Assembly (NCBI GenBank): GCA_018340805.1
Contig: JACMZG010001911.1
Span: 51,698,135 to 51,762,134, forward strand
Reading direction: 5' to 3'
Origin: Microvelia longipes
Lineage: Eukaryota > Arthropoda > Insecta > Hemiptera > Veliidae
Length of the DNA: 64,000 bases
Position 1 is the stretch's first letter; each line of letters starts with the position of its first letter. This document shows, in pieces, positions 12,900 through 24,419 of this stretch. The notes below the pieces were generated by a model. It did no database searches. It was not told the origin of the DNA and saw only the letters and a list, made by a program, of their open reading frames with translations. The position numbers and the translations under genes are program-made.

Positions 12900-12985
12900 T
12901 ATTAACCTGAAGATGTTGAGCTTCGCTAAATGAAACGTTGTTTGAGTTATTAAATAAATTAATATTATACAGGACTGCAGTCTTC
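12900..12985 (+). repeat. GAAGATG...GAAACG motif block
   Basis: ACCTGAAGATGTTGAGC followed by GCTAAATGAAACGTTG and an AT-rich tail with an AATAAA-like run. The architecture parallels the Rep-C core (CTGATGATGG...GAAAGC) and the inner edges of the foldbacks at 19.3 and 21.3 kb. It is probably the end of a dispersed element. Confidence 0.45.
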
Positions 12986-13126
12986 AAAAAATTTAAATTA
13001 TATATATCATACCAGTCCAAAAAAAATACTCTTTTATGTTTGTCATTTAGGTGTTAAATTGTTAGTCTTTTGTTTTAGAGAAAAGTAAAATAAAGCTGAA
13101 AATGACACAACACACACCAAACACAC

Positions 13127-13128
13127 AC

Positions 13129-13196
<68 letters not shown>

Positions 13197-13198
13197 CT
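13127..13198. repeat. (CA)n/(TA)n microsatellite
   Basis: ACACACCAAACACACACAT leads into an interrupted TA tract of about 65 bp. Confidence 0.95.
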
Positions 13199-14457
13199 CC
13201 ACTTCTGCCATCCATACCACCTCATAAAGTGATTTGTGATGAAAATTCGCTAAAACATTCATTAGTGTATTCTACCGTCTTAAATATCTGAACATGCCGA
13301 TTTAAGGCTCTCAAGATTAAAATTAATTTGTAAAAACTTACATTAAAGTATTATAATGGAACAATGCAAATATAAGACAAAATAAAATAATTGTATACGA
13401 ATGATTCTAAAAGATAAAAAAACCTCATTTGATATTATTTTAATGAATGTTTATTACCTTTTAAAATAATCATTTCATCATTAATTAGTGTAAAGAGATA
13501 TTAAATGTAATTAATGCTATAACCTGTCGTTATGCAGTGAGGATATAATTGTACCCACAGGTTATTATTATATATAAAACATAATATTACTTGTAATATT
13601 AGTTCGTGCCATGATTTTGTGTTTTCGATAAAATTATTGTAGATGGCTGTTTGCTGGGCGGAGCTATAAAATTAAAGTGGGGGTTTTATAAAAATAAAAA
13701 AATTTCCAACCCATTTTAATATTATAATAATAATATTAAAAAAAGTTTATAATCTTGATATAGAAATGAACCAATGAAAACAAGTTTAATATTGCCTGCT
13801 CTTTTAAATCTCCATTTTTAAATTCTTTTATAACAATTTTTCTTAAGAAAGTTTGACTTAAGAAAAAATAAAGACTTAATACATGAATTATGTAAATTTA
13901 TCAAAGAATATATCTTATAATTATTTTAATTTTTTTAAAAAAGCTGGTTTATTTATTCCTTTTTTATAAGCGCGAGCTTTATAATTTTAAGCTTTATATA
14001 ATTATATTCGAATTTTTATAACTTTTTAAAAAAATGTTCACAATTAATTTGTTTTTATTTTCATGTTAATAATTTTATTTAGCCTTTAGCTACTGTATTT
14101 AATATGATTATTATTTTTATCATGTTTTTTAAACTTAAAATGAAAGAGAAAAATAAAGAAAATGCACTAAAGAAGTATAATTATAAGTAATTTAAAATAA
14201 AAATACTAAAAAGGACGAATAATAAAGTTCTTTACTAACATTTTTCTCATACAATGTATTTTTTTTTCAAATATAATTTTTAAAGACTAATTTAATACTA
14301 TTAGCTAATTAAATATAATTAAATTAATGAGTGGCAGAAGCGATGTAAAATAATTTTTTTTGATAATGCTTTTATAGCATCTGGTATATTGTAGATATAC
14401 AGTTTTTCAGATAGTCATCTGAAATACATTAATGAGCAAATTTTCTTAAATGTTAAT
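13199..14457. other. Very AT-rich non-coding stretch
   Basis: One of the most AT-rich parts of the window. No open frame or repeat was recognised apart from short AT palindromes. Confidence 0.55.
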
Positions 14458-14475
14458 GCCCCATGTTGGGCGCCA
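14458..14475 (-). promoter_or_regulatory. tRNA-Lys-type primer-binding site (candidate)
   Basis: The minus strand reads TGGCGCCCAACATGGGGC. This differs at one position from the well-known primer-binding sequence complementary to the 3' end of tRNA-Lys, TGGCGCCCAACGTGGGGC. A PBS normally sits just inside the 5' LTR, which here would place an LTR at coordinates above 14,476. No matching second LTR or pol domain was recognised nearby, so this is at best a badly decayed or solo element. Confidence 0.4.
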
Positions 14476-14479
14476 ATTT

Positions 14480-15870
14480 TTTATTATTAAGGAAAAAATC
14501 ATTTTTGTGAAACAATGATACGTAAAAATAATTAAAAATTCTATTATTATTGGTGTTGTAAAGCAAGTTGTGTATTTAAGAGAAATGAAAAATTTATCAT
14601 CATATGTATGATGATTAATGATAGGACATATTTAATTCAGAAAGTTTTGATTGCGAAAATTGTCTTGTTCATCAAGATAGAGCTAAGAATAGAGTTGATA
14701 ACGTTTATCTTACACAATTGTACATAAAATATAAAAAAGTAATTGATATTAAATAAAATAAATTATAATAAATAATTATAATATTTGAATTAATATATTA
14801 TGATACAAATCAATTTTGATGAGAGTAATTTTATTTTATTATCATTTGTGGTTTAAACTGCGGCTATAGCTTTCAAAGTCTAGATACAATTTTGTTTTAG
14901 ACATAAATTAAAAGCTTTAAAAGCCCCCTCAATATGAAAATATTTAAATGATTTTATTCTATAAAAAGGATGTTTTTATCTGTCGACAAGTAAACCCCTC
15001 CTAATATGTCACAGCTATTATATGTACACAACAGAATAAAATAAAAAAAAGCAGGGAATCTCCTAAAATCCACTAAAAGGTTTTGAGTAATTTATAGAAT
15101 TTAGTGACAATATCCCTTAGTATTTATTATATAAACGCCTTTTTTGTGAAATAAATTACAAAGCCCACTATTATGCAAGATTCAATGTGGTACATCGAAA
15201 ATGTGGTAGCACTTTGTTCCTTACCACTATGAATTAACACAATAGCGGTTAATAGTGTTAAAAACCACTATCATTTTAGACTTTTCGTGACAAGGGAACA
15301 AAACTTAGCCTTCTACAAACTTTCAAAGAAAGTGAACTTTTTTTAAAAAAAAGTGTGGTATAATAGTGTCCGTTGACTTCAACAATACCATAAGCTTGCT
15401 TAACTTTTAAGTAAACCCTTTCTTAATGTACTTAACGTACTTCAAAAAGGTGCGATTTCTTTACAATTAAGTTCTTTTAACTTAGTGTTAACAGTTCTTT
15501 TCAATATGTGTTAAATTACTTAATTCCAACAATAGATTATTATAACCCCTTTTCTTAATAAGAAAAATGTTTTTATTATTGAAGTACTTTCATTTGATTC
15601 TCTGAATTACTAGTTACTTAATCGAAAATTAACAATAAAATAATTAATAGGTGTCGTGATATTGTTAGAGTATCAAAATATTTTGATTGACCAATAATTG
15701 ATCAAGTGAATGATTAGGGTGTTATTAGGGGGGTTTATGGTTTACAATAATACTTCAGGAAAGTGTAAAGTATAACATTTTTTGACAAAAAGGTTTTTAA
15801 TTTTCCTTACCTACAGAAGGTGCATAAGAGAAGTATTTTGTTCACCATAAAAATATAAAACTGTTCAAAA
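14480..15870. other. AT-rich non-coding stretch
   Basis: No gene seen. If the 14,458 site is a real PBS, the first few hundred bases here would be its decayed LTR. A block of imperfect GTGGTA/TACCAC inversions lies at about 15,190-15,300. Confidence 0.45.
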
Positions 15871-15871
15871 C

Positions 15872-16033
15872 CTAAGTTTCATCATCAACATCCATTTCAG
15901 GTACTTTTATGACGTACGTGGTTTTCACCAATCTTTCTGACTGTGTTGCAGGCATTTTAGCTAGAATGTTGGATTTTGCACAAAACTGAGACAAACATTT
16001 TGTGTCCGGTTGTGCTGCCGGAAGATAATATTT
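15872..16033 (-). CDS. Possible terminal coding exon, unknown protein
   Basis: The minus strand is open for 53 codons before a TAG at 15,872. If it is an exon, a CAG acceptor-like site ends at 16,015, so coding would start at 16,014. The peptide is not low-complexity. It contains QFCAKSNILAKMPATQSERL, then TTYVIKVPEMDVDDET at the C-terminus, an acidic tail. Base composition is more balanced than the flanks. No family is recognised. No polyadenylation signal is obvious just downstream and no partner exon was found. It could equally be a fragment of an unrecognised transposable element. Confidence 0.25.
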   Translation of the reverse strand, partial: KYYLPAAQPDTKCLSQFCAKSNILAKMPATQSERLVKTTYVIKVPEMDVDDET

Positions 16034-16264
16034 TTAAATCTCCATATCCAATTTCGCGGTGTCGTCAAACTTTTAAAAATATGTATGTATAAAATATGAA
16101 CAATCGTTCATATTTAGTGCAAAACTTAAAATTATATAAAAAAGTTTGGATACATCTACATCTATTAAAATATGTCGTTTTACCGCAAAAAATATAAATT
16201 AACATATAATGTAATCATTATTACTCATTAAAATTATTTAATCAAGGTTCCCTTGTTGGCTGAG

Positions 16265-16475
16265 GTGGAGCTTAGATAGACCAAAGTACTTTCATGTTAA
16301 GCTTTTCATGTAAGTACTCGCTCGATGCTCTTCACATCCAACAAAAACCGTAGATATACTAGCCGAATTGAATCGAAACTAAGTGTGCTTAGTTATTACG
16401 TAAATAGACAAACTTATACCAAATTTCGATTCGATTAAATTATTTTCCTAATCAAGAGAAAGGAGAATCAATATT
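16265..16475 (-). repeat. Rep-A fragment
   Basis: Contains the block CAACAAAAACCGTAGATAT followed by TACCAAATTTCGATTCGAT, which corresponds to the middle of Rep-A in minus orientation. Confidence 0.6.
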
Positions 16476-16847
16476 TAGAATTCATCCTATGGAGCCGAAA
16501 CTAAATTATTTTTTCCAACCATTAGGCATCGTTTTGAAGGGCCAACTTAAATTATTCTAGCTATAGTAAGTGTAATGGCAGATCAGTCTCTTGAATACTT
16601 AATATATAACTATAACATATTAGACAGAGAAAGATTTCCTTTCGTTATTACAATATATAATGGAATCAGGAAAAAATTGGCCAGTACCTATAAGTCAACT
16701 TATAAAGATAGAATTTCAACAACACTTCAAAATTATTAAAAAATATAATAATGCCTTATTAATAAAGAACTAATTTCCAAAAACACTTCTGAAGAAGAAG
16801 ATGAAGCCTGAATTGCAACAGAGAAGGAAAAAAGAAAACACGTTTGA

Positions 16848-16985
16848 GAACACTTGACACCTGAAACTGATAATTCAGGTGAAATCCCGATTCCCGGATT
16901 TTTTAGCCAACACAATATTTCTCCTATATATCTATAGGAAAAAGTAAAGGAATAAATAAGAAAAAAAGTGAAAAACTATATCGTG
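16848..16985 (-). repeat. Rep-A terminal fragment
   Basis: Carries ACCTGAAACTGATAATTC, then AATCCCGATTCCCGGATTTT, ACACAATATTT and a TATAGGAAAAAGTAAAGG end, as in other minus-oriented Rep-A copies. It probably belongs with the fragment at 16,265, the intervening DNA having been replaced. Confidence 0.65.
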
Positions 16986-17490
16986 ATTTATAAGAACGTC
17001 TAGGAGCATTTAAAAATTGGACACAGGGTATCTATCTGTTCATTAGTAAGTACAGATACCAACATATAAACTTTGAACTGCCTTAAATCACCTATTGATG
17101 ATATAAGAAAGATTTCTATACTTTTAAGTATTCAATTATTAATAGCAAAATCTACAGGTATCGAATAAATGCATTCGTAAATGCAAACTGTATTTTGTTA
17201 TCAAATCTTTACTTAGGCGAATACGTTATACCTCACATAAAAATTCGCAATATCTTAAAAAATTTAACCTGTATTTTGTGTTAAAAAAATTATGCAGTAT
17301 TTCCTATAAATAATTAGCTAATGGGAACTAAAATTTGATAACATCATATTTCACGATGACGACATATTTTGTCATTCCGAAATATACAGTACCACCTTTA
17401 ATAGATATGATATAGGTACTTCCCTTAAATGTAAACTGGATTAAGAAATCGAAGTTATAAGACAAAAAACTTTATAGGGACCTCTATTTT
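16986..17490. other. AT-rich non-coding stretch
   Basis: No supportable gene or repeat. Confidence 0.5.
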
Positions 17491-17495
17491 AAATT

Positions 17496-17659
17496 ATTAA
17501 AGCTTTTGAGGAGGAATAGTTCCAAAATAGTTAATAAAACTAATTTCGCTGAGCTGATATTATTTTCAAGCCCTCGAAAAAGATAAAATTATATCGAAAG
17601 CTTGGCAAAATTAGTTTTATTTATTATTTTGGACCTATTCCTCCTCAAAAGCTTTAATA
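17496..17659. mobile_element. Small foldback element (~165 bp)
   Basis: Two arms of about 50-70 bp are imperfect reverse complements. The left arm begins ATTAAAGCTTTTGAGGAGG. The right arm ends CCTCCTCAAAAGCTTTAAT. The complementarity continues inward almost to the centre, leaving a loop of roughly 20 bp. It is non-coding and MITE-like. Confidence 0.8.
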
Positions 17660-18635
17660 TTGATACCGAATTTCTTGTACAAACATATATATTATTTGTA
17701 TCAGATAAATAAACGGAATTATCCTCCCCCCCCCCCAAATCTCCACTCCAATTTAGTCATCCCAATAATCTCATAACCTTAATTTTTTCCCTAATGTTTT
17801 CCCTGGTTATCAATGGTTATCAAGGTCAAATTATTTTTGAATTTTTTTCAACTATATTAAAACCACGGCTGGCAAAGCAGCCCGCAAAGAGGAAAGCCTT
17901 GATGTAATCTTTTTGAATCGATAGGGACCGGTTTCAGCTTAATGGGACCATTTTAAGTGCCGCAATTGGCAAATAACTTAATCATGACGTCATCTCCAAT
18001 GAGTAAAAATAAGGTTTTTTCACTATGTAGTGGGTTTAAGATGAAAGTTCGACGCAAAAATTAATAATTTTTTTATATCTTCTATAATAGAAAAGGGAAG
18101 CTTTGTAATAAAATAAAACGCGCAGGCAGGTAGCCAGGTAGGGGCCCCAGGAAAAATTTCGCCCCTCTGACGAAGTAGTTTTTAATAGAAGTCCCTTACA
18201 GTATGATTATCGTCCCCCATTGGGTTCAGTCCCCCCTCCCCCTACAAGTTTAGGCTGGCTGCGGGCCTGAAAAAGTGACACCCACTTTTCATATCAAATT
18301 TTCACGTTTCAACACCTTATGATCCCAATAATCGAAAAAAATTTGGTTTGTGTGAGTGTGTATGTGTGTAAATGTTTCTTTACACAGCTCATTAAAATCA
18401 AATAATACATGGACAAAAATCAAGACTCAAGAAAAAAAAACTAAGAAGGCATCAGGGATGATCCATCATTTCGCCTCGAAATGGCTGCTATTTTTAAGGT
18501 TTAGGTATTCTGTAGGTGACCGCGTCAATTAAAATGATGAACATATGAATCACTTTCAGAAATGAAGCCGTCTTTGATGATTTAGAATGAGCACCTAAAT
18601 GAAAGTTCGTTCCTCTAATGAAAGGAACGAAGAAA
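17660..18635. other. Non-coding stretch with a GC-rich pocket
   Basis: AT-rich overall, with a run of 13 C near 17,726. An unusual GC-rich pocket at about 18,118-18,270 has many GGGCC, CCCCC and GGGGCCCC runs. No open frame or RNA gene is apparent; a degenerate repeat is the likeliest explanation. Confidence 0.5.
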
Positions 18636-18637
18636 GG

Positions 18638-18712
18638 AGTCTCTCCACAAAACTATTAATTTATTCAAAACGCTTTCAACCAACATGAGGCCATCATCAG
18701 TGCCTGTACAAA
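18638..18712 (-). repeat. Rep-C copy
   Basis: GAGTCTCTCCACA, then AAAACGCTTTCAACC, then ATGAGGCCATCATCAGTGCC on the plus strand. It gives the CTGATGATGGCC...GTTGAAAGCGTTTT...TGTGGAGAGACTC order on the minus strand. Confidence 0.8.
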
Positions 18713-19206
18713 TGAAAACATAACGCTCTAAGTCTTTTTTTGTAGGAAATTCAAATCTTGATAGATTCTTATGTTCCGATTCTTGTCGTTTATACTCAGG
18801 AAGCAAGCAACTATCAAGCATTCTATAAGCTATTGGTGGGAACATTGCCGTCTGTGACTTGAAGTTACAACTTTAAAATTAAACCTGCCTTCGAGCAACA
18901 ATAACAACAACTTAAACTTTGAATTTAATAAAACATTTTGTTTTTTCAAAAAACATAATGCTAGGATAATACCATACATTATTCAATTTTAAGAAAACTT
19001 GAGATATTTTTTTATTTTAGAAATAAGTTCCATTTAAGTAAAAAAAAAATTGTTCAAGATAAGTATTAATTTTCTTTTTTTATCAACTTTGTATAAAATA
19101 TCTAAAAAGGGTTAAACTATAATAACAGACAATTTTGTGGATCATTTTAATACTTTTTGTTAGTATGTAAATGGGTCATTTGCTAATTTTAAAGTAATAT
19201 AAACTG
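18713..19206. other. AT-rich non-coding stretch
   Basis: No gene. A minus-strand open frame ending near 18,615 simply runs through the Rep-C copy. Confidence 0.5.
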
Positions 19207-19262
19207 TAGATACAAAAAACGGGTATGAGGTCCTCTGGAGTATTTCCTCACCGGGTTCTAAG
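19207..19262 (-). repeat. Rep-A terminal scrap
   Basis: AAAAAACGGGTATGAGGTCC resembles the GGGTACGGGGTACC end of Rep-A in minus orientation, immediately beside a foldback. Confidence 0.4.
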
Positions 19263-19332
19263 GATACCATGCTTACACAAATGGTGGAATGATTTGAAGC
19301 TTTATGAATGTATTCCTTGTTAATGTTGTGAA

Positions 19333-19531
19333 GAATTTGGTTTCCGGTGGTGACCGCGTCAATGTACATGAAGAATCCGACGTTTCGTTCCACTGTGGGG
19401 GCATCTTCTGGGATAGGAATCAGGATATTAAACACAATGCTCAAAAACTGAATTGAAGATTCTTCCCACAGTGGAAGCGAAACGTCGGATTCTTTATCTA
19501 CATTGACGCGGTCATCACCGGAACCTAAATC
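19333..19531. mobile_element. Foldback element, ~77-bp arms
   Basis: The arms at 19,333-19,409 and 19,455-19,531 are close reverse complements around a ~45-bp spacer. Each contains TGACCGCGTCAATGT, ATCCGACGTTTCG and CCACTGTGGG blocks. Read from the centre outward, each arm is GAAGATnC...CCACAGTGGAAnCGAAACGTC, the same GAAGATG...GAAACG theme as elsewhere in the window. The minus-strand open frame over it is a by-product of the composition of the arm. Confidence 0.88.
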
Positions 19532-19534
19532 TTA

Positions 19535-21300
19535 TGACAATAACCGTGGGAAGCCTACGCAGTTACTTATTAATGTTGATAAATTAAAGCAACGAAAATT
19601 TATGGCAGCCGATATAAAAATTTGGATTTATTTATAATCTGAAGACGTGAATGTGTGTCAAAATGTAATGCAATCAAATTTAAGATTCTTGTAACTTGTT
19701 TTTATTTTATATAACTCTGTAAGTTTGTTAAAGTAGGTCCTAAATTTCGATTCTCCGGACAGCTCAGCTAGACCACTGATTTTGCCAAGTATGAATTCTT
19801 TATTACGCATACAGCCCATGACTTTGAGATTGTTTTAGAAAGAAAACTTTTCAAAAACCACCTGTGGTTTTTTAAAAAAGTATAAAATGTATAGTTCTGG
19901 AGAAATCACGGTTTATCTGGACCCCATTTTTATTGTCAATGATTTTCCCGCGACCTATACTATTGGTGTCTGGAAATTCTACTTTACAAGTCACATTTTC
20001 TAAATATACATCTCTTAAAATCCGGAGAGAATCATTTTCAAATGCAATAGCTTTGAAACCAAAAATCAGTCACACATTGTCTTATGACCCCAATGAAATT
20101 GTGCGAGACTTGGAACTTCACATTCCTCCTCTAATGATTTATTTATAAGTTATAAATTATTTTCGTAATAATATTTTTTGCAGTAGAATATGATGTCAAC
20201 CATTACTCATCACAAATTATTGTAATATAATATAATATAATTGTAATTAATTCAGTTCGGTGTTATTGTAGTAGATCATTCGAATACATTAAGATATCAA
20301 ACTTTTGACTTCAATAAAGTTTCACTTGTTAATTTAGAATTTATATGACTTAGTTGCAATAGAATGGGTGCATATTATACAAAATAAATTAAAATGCCTC
20401 CCAGAAAAAGTGCACAACTTAGACTTGTGAGGTCGATGACGCTTATTTTACCTCATTTAAAGATAAAGATAGCTTCTAAATTCAAAATGGCTGACAGCCT
20501 ATTAATTTTGCTTGATAACATATTATTTACAATTTTGTTTGTCATCTTATTTCCATAATTTAATGGAATATAAATTTAAATTAATTCCAATAATGATTTT
20601 GAGAGCTTCTGAAATGGTATAAAAAAATTAATATTTAATGAATGAAAACTCAAGAGTAATTTTAATACGATTTTAATTTAAATTTTTGTTTCGAGGCGTG
20701 TGATTAACTTTAGCTTTATCTTTAGCTGTTACACTGCTACTGGGTGGAGTAATCACGAATAATCATAGGTAATCATAAATACAAAACCTTCTAAAACCTA
20801 ATGAAAACACTCTGAAATTGACTGTAATCATTTTAATTTAAGTTTTAAAAGAAAATAAAAAAAATTTAAGTCCGGAGAAATTTCTTGAATCGAATTTACA
20901 ATTTTGATTTGAATGGAGAGTTAAAATTAAGTTTCTGCTATTTAAAAAAAAATTGAGTTTTTCAAATGATCTTTTTTTTCATTGAATGAGTGAAAATAAT
21001 TGGATTTTATTATATAAATTAAGACGCGTGGCAAGGAGGTGCGCTATAAGACGTGCGCGAGTTGTAGATACTATATAGGTAGTTACAATGTAAACTGTTC
21101 TTTTACTGACTTTTAGCGGATTTTTATAAAAAATGACGCTTATGAGATTGTTTTTGTAACTCTTCAGCTAATTTAAAAGTAAGTTATAGTAAAAACTGCA
21201 TAAGAACACAATTTAAAGATTTTAAATGACAGTGCGCTGATACGTTTTAAGATTATACCTTATCATATAAACATGAGGATTTTTTAAAAATATGATCTAG
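19535..21300. other. AT-rich non-coding stretch
   Basis: No supportable gene. A 71-codon frame at 19,933-20,148 (+) has no recognisable domain. CCGGACAGCTCAGCTAGACC at about 19,756 resembles CCGGATAGCTCAACTAGACC at about 58,861, so part of this stretch is a dispersed repeat. Confidence 0.5.
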
Positions 21301-21302
21301 GA

Positions 21303-21840
21303 CATAAAAAGGTTAAATATAGACTTTAGTTCCACAAAAAATAAAAAAAAATGTAATATTCGGTTTTACACCATCTTGAGACACATGAAAAAATTAAAAT
21401 AAAATCTATAATATTTAAAAGATAATTATTAAAAATCACATAAAGTCAAAGAATCACAAAAATTTAACATAAACCAGTTGTGTCCAATATATTTGAAAAT
21501 TCAATTATATCGTGGCTGTATGTTATTTATATAAAATAGTTATAAAACAAACTGATATAGGACATCAACCATATCCAGCAGCAAACTGGTTGAATTTCCC
21601 AAGTTGACTTGTAAACAAGTCAAATTATATAAAACTGTTTTATGTGCAATTTTTGTGATTATTAAAACATATAATAATAAAACATTATGTGTTAATTCTT
21701 AATGTGATTTTTAATATTTGCTTTTTAAATATTACGTGGTTTTTATTTTAATTTTGCTATATGTCTGAAGATGGTGTAAAAACCAAAATATATTACATTT
21801 TTTAAATTATTTGTGGAACTAAAGTCTACCTTTTCATTAT
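21303..21840. mobile_element. Large foldback element (~540 bp)
   Basis: The arms at about 21,303-21,482 and 21,632-21,840 are imperfect reverse complements of 180-200 bp. Outer ends: AGACTTTAGTTCCACAAA on the left, TTTGTGGAACTAAAGTCT on the right. Inside the right arm TGTCTGAAGATGGTGTAAAA has its counterpart TTTTACACCATCTTGAGACA in the left arm. The loop of ~150 bp holds a small CTTGTAAACAAGTC-type palindrome. No open frame of note. Confidence 0.88.
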
Positions 21841-23705
21841 GGAGTTCTTCAAAGAATAATAGAACATTAGAACGTTAGAGAACTTATTGATCTAGGAAAT
21901 AAAATTAAGAAACCAATATTTACAAGTAAAAGTGACATCTAATCTAAACTATCAACCATAACCCCAACAGTAATCAATACAGGTTTGTTTCAAAAGTGTA
22001 AACATTCCAAAGGAAGGTTACACTTAAGGAAGTGTAAACATTTGGTTTATGTTAATGGATATGGTTAATATGGTTATTCTCCTATATCAGTCTGTCTTAT
22101 TACTTGTTAATATAAATAGCATATTGCAACATTGTTCATTTATTACCCATACATAGTGCTACATGCATATATAACTTCATGTCTATCAAAATAATCTTTG
22201 AAGTTTAGTGAGTTTTTGAATCTTCGCTTAGTCATAATTGTGGCTTAATGACTTCACACATATTTTATTATTACAATTATTTAATTATTACATATTTTTA
22301 TTAAAAGGACATTAACAAGGTCGTTTTTTGTTCTATAAATGAACACCTCGCCGGAATTTTTTTCTTTTATCATTATCAAAGTATTTATAATAGGAAAATT
22401 CCGAGTGTTGCCATATTTGTGTTGCCAATCTTAAATCTTAAGGAGGAATAAATTTCTTCTTTTAAAGAGATGAACACTTCAGCAAAAGGCATCCTTTATA
22501 TCCTAAACGCGCCTAAGCGGGGATCTGAAGTTCTTATACCAGGTTGCGCACTTAGTTTATGTATCTATACGGGTATTATTATCATCATCATTATTATCGG
22601 GTGTTCCTAGGTTTGGATTATTATGTTCATGTGTTTCAATCCCTCGTGTTTTAGGTCGTGTGTTCCTTTATCGATTTGTGACTTAAGTTTTGTTTATAAA
22701 TGCCTTTTATAAAAAGATTTTTGCCTTTTATAAGAAGTTTTTGTAAAATTTATTTTACGAATACAAAGGCTTCCGCAGTTAATCTTCAAAGTGTGAATTT
22801 CTCTAGTCATCGGTGAGAAAATTTAAGCAAAATTGTGAAGTACTATATATTATTATATAATTATTATATATATTCACAGTTTAATTTACATTACATTACA
22901 CAGTTTAATAAACATTTAAAAATGTTTATGGAATAGTTTATGCTTGTTACGTAAACATATGAAATGTAATACATTTGTTTATGTAAAAACCTTGCCATTT
23001 GACTTCGAAGCATTCTGCCTGATCAAGGAAGTTACATTGTTATAAATTATGATCTCATTTAATACCTTTGTGTGTAGAATTCAAAACAATTTTATTATTA
23101 AAAAAATGTTTAAAAACATTTGTCTATTCTTTTTTTGTAAAAATTACTTCAAAGTGCCTCCCTAATCATGCTTTATACTTAACCAAATTAAACGTTATAA
23201 GCATGCCTTAAAAATATACAATTCGTATAAAATCTCCCTGATAATTCTCGCTCTCCTGTCCACTATACTTAAACCATTACCATTTTTTTGCCTTAAAGGA
23301 CTTAAATATAAAATGATAGTGGTTAAACGATTAACGATTAGCTCTTCAACTATCATTATGTCGAAATGATACGTATGGATATCGACGCAGCCTCGGTACT
23401 TACAAATACAAAATATTATAAGTGTTTTAAGTCTTATACTTATCTATTTTCATCCAAAATAGAAAATTATGCCTTCCAGGGTTTTATTCATTTAATATCT
23501 TTCTGTATCAAAAAATGATATTAAATCTAATTTTGATAATTTTACCGCTGTGGGTATGTAATCTTTTTGAAAAAAATATTTTAACCCTTTTTTCACATTA
23601 AAAACTATCAAATTTTGTATACAAATTATCTTTATATTCTGTCTTTGAAATATTCTACCTTATCGATGAAGGATACGAAATCTGAGGGACAATAAATAAT
23701 GTGTT
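21841..23705. other. AT-rich non-coding stretch
   Basis: No supportable gene. AGTGTAAACATT occurs twice as a local repeat near 21,995-22,050. A GC-richer patch near 22,495-22,545 has no open frame of note. Confidence 0.5.
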
Positions 23706-23707
23706 TC

Positions 23708-23855
<148 letters not shown>

Positions 23856-24059
23856 TTTCTCAAATGTATTAGAGAAAAAAATTGATTTGTTTACATTATG
23901 TCAATTAATAAAATATTGTTTTATTTGACATATTTATGTCAATCAGAACTAATACTAATAACACAATGAAACACAATGTTCGTGAACGAACCATACAAAG
24001 TAGTATTTGGGTAAAAAAATGTCAGCCTAATATAAACACTATATGAAATTTGTGACTAT

Positions 24060-24244
24060 TTTAAATGCTTGAAGGGTCATTATTGAGGGTTAATGACGAC
24101 ACACATATTTCGTAAACAATAGGGTTCAGGACATTAGCAAGATTGTTTTTTGTAGCAAGTTTCATTTCGATCCAAGAAAGCGTTCGAAAGTTATCGTGTC
24201 CCATTGAAACGTCAAGGACACAAAAATCTCTTCCATTTATACAT
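24060..24244 (+). repeat. Rep-B copy abutting microsatellite
   Basis: Contains AATAGGGTTC, CCAAGAAAGCGTTCGAAAG and TTATCGTGTCCCATT, shared with 25,640-25,765. Like that copy, it runs into a CA then TA array, which suggests the microsatellite is the element's tail. Confidence 0.65.
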
Positions 24245-24264
24245 ACAACATACACACACACACA

Positions 24265-24307
<43 letters not shown>

Positions 24308-24331
24308 TTATATATATATATATATATATTA

Positions 24332-24416
<85 letters not shown>
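24245..24416. repeat. (CA)n-(TA)n microsatellite
   Basis: About 58 bp of CA repeats followed by about 105 bp of interrupted TA repeats. The long open frames across it are low-complexity artefacts. Confidence 0.96.
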
Positions 24417-24417
<1 letters not shown>

Positions 24418-24419
24418 TG

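Noticed and set aside
19933..20148. Plus-strand 71-codon frame
   Set aside because: No domain or splice context; the neighbouring sequence is shared with a repeat near 58.86 kb.
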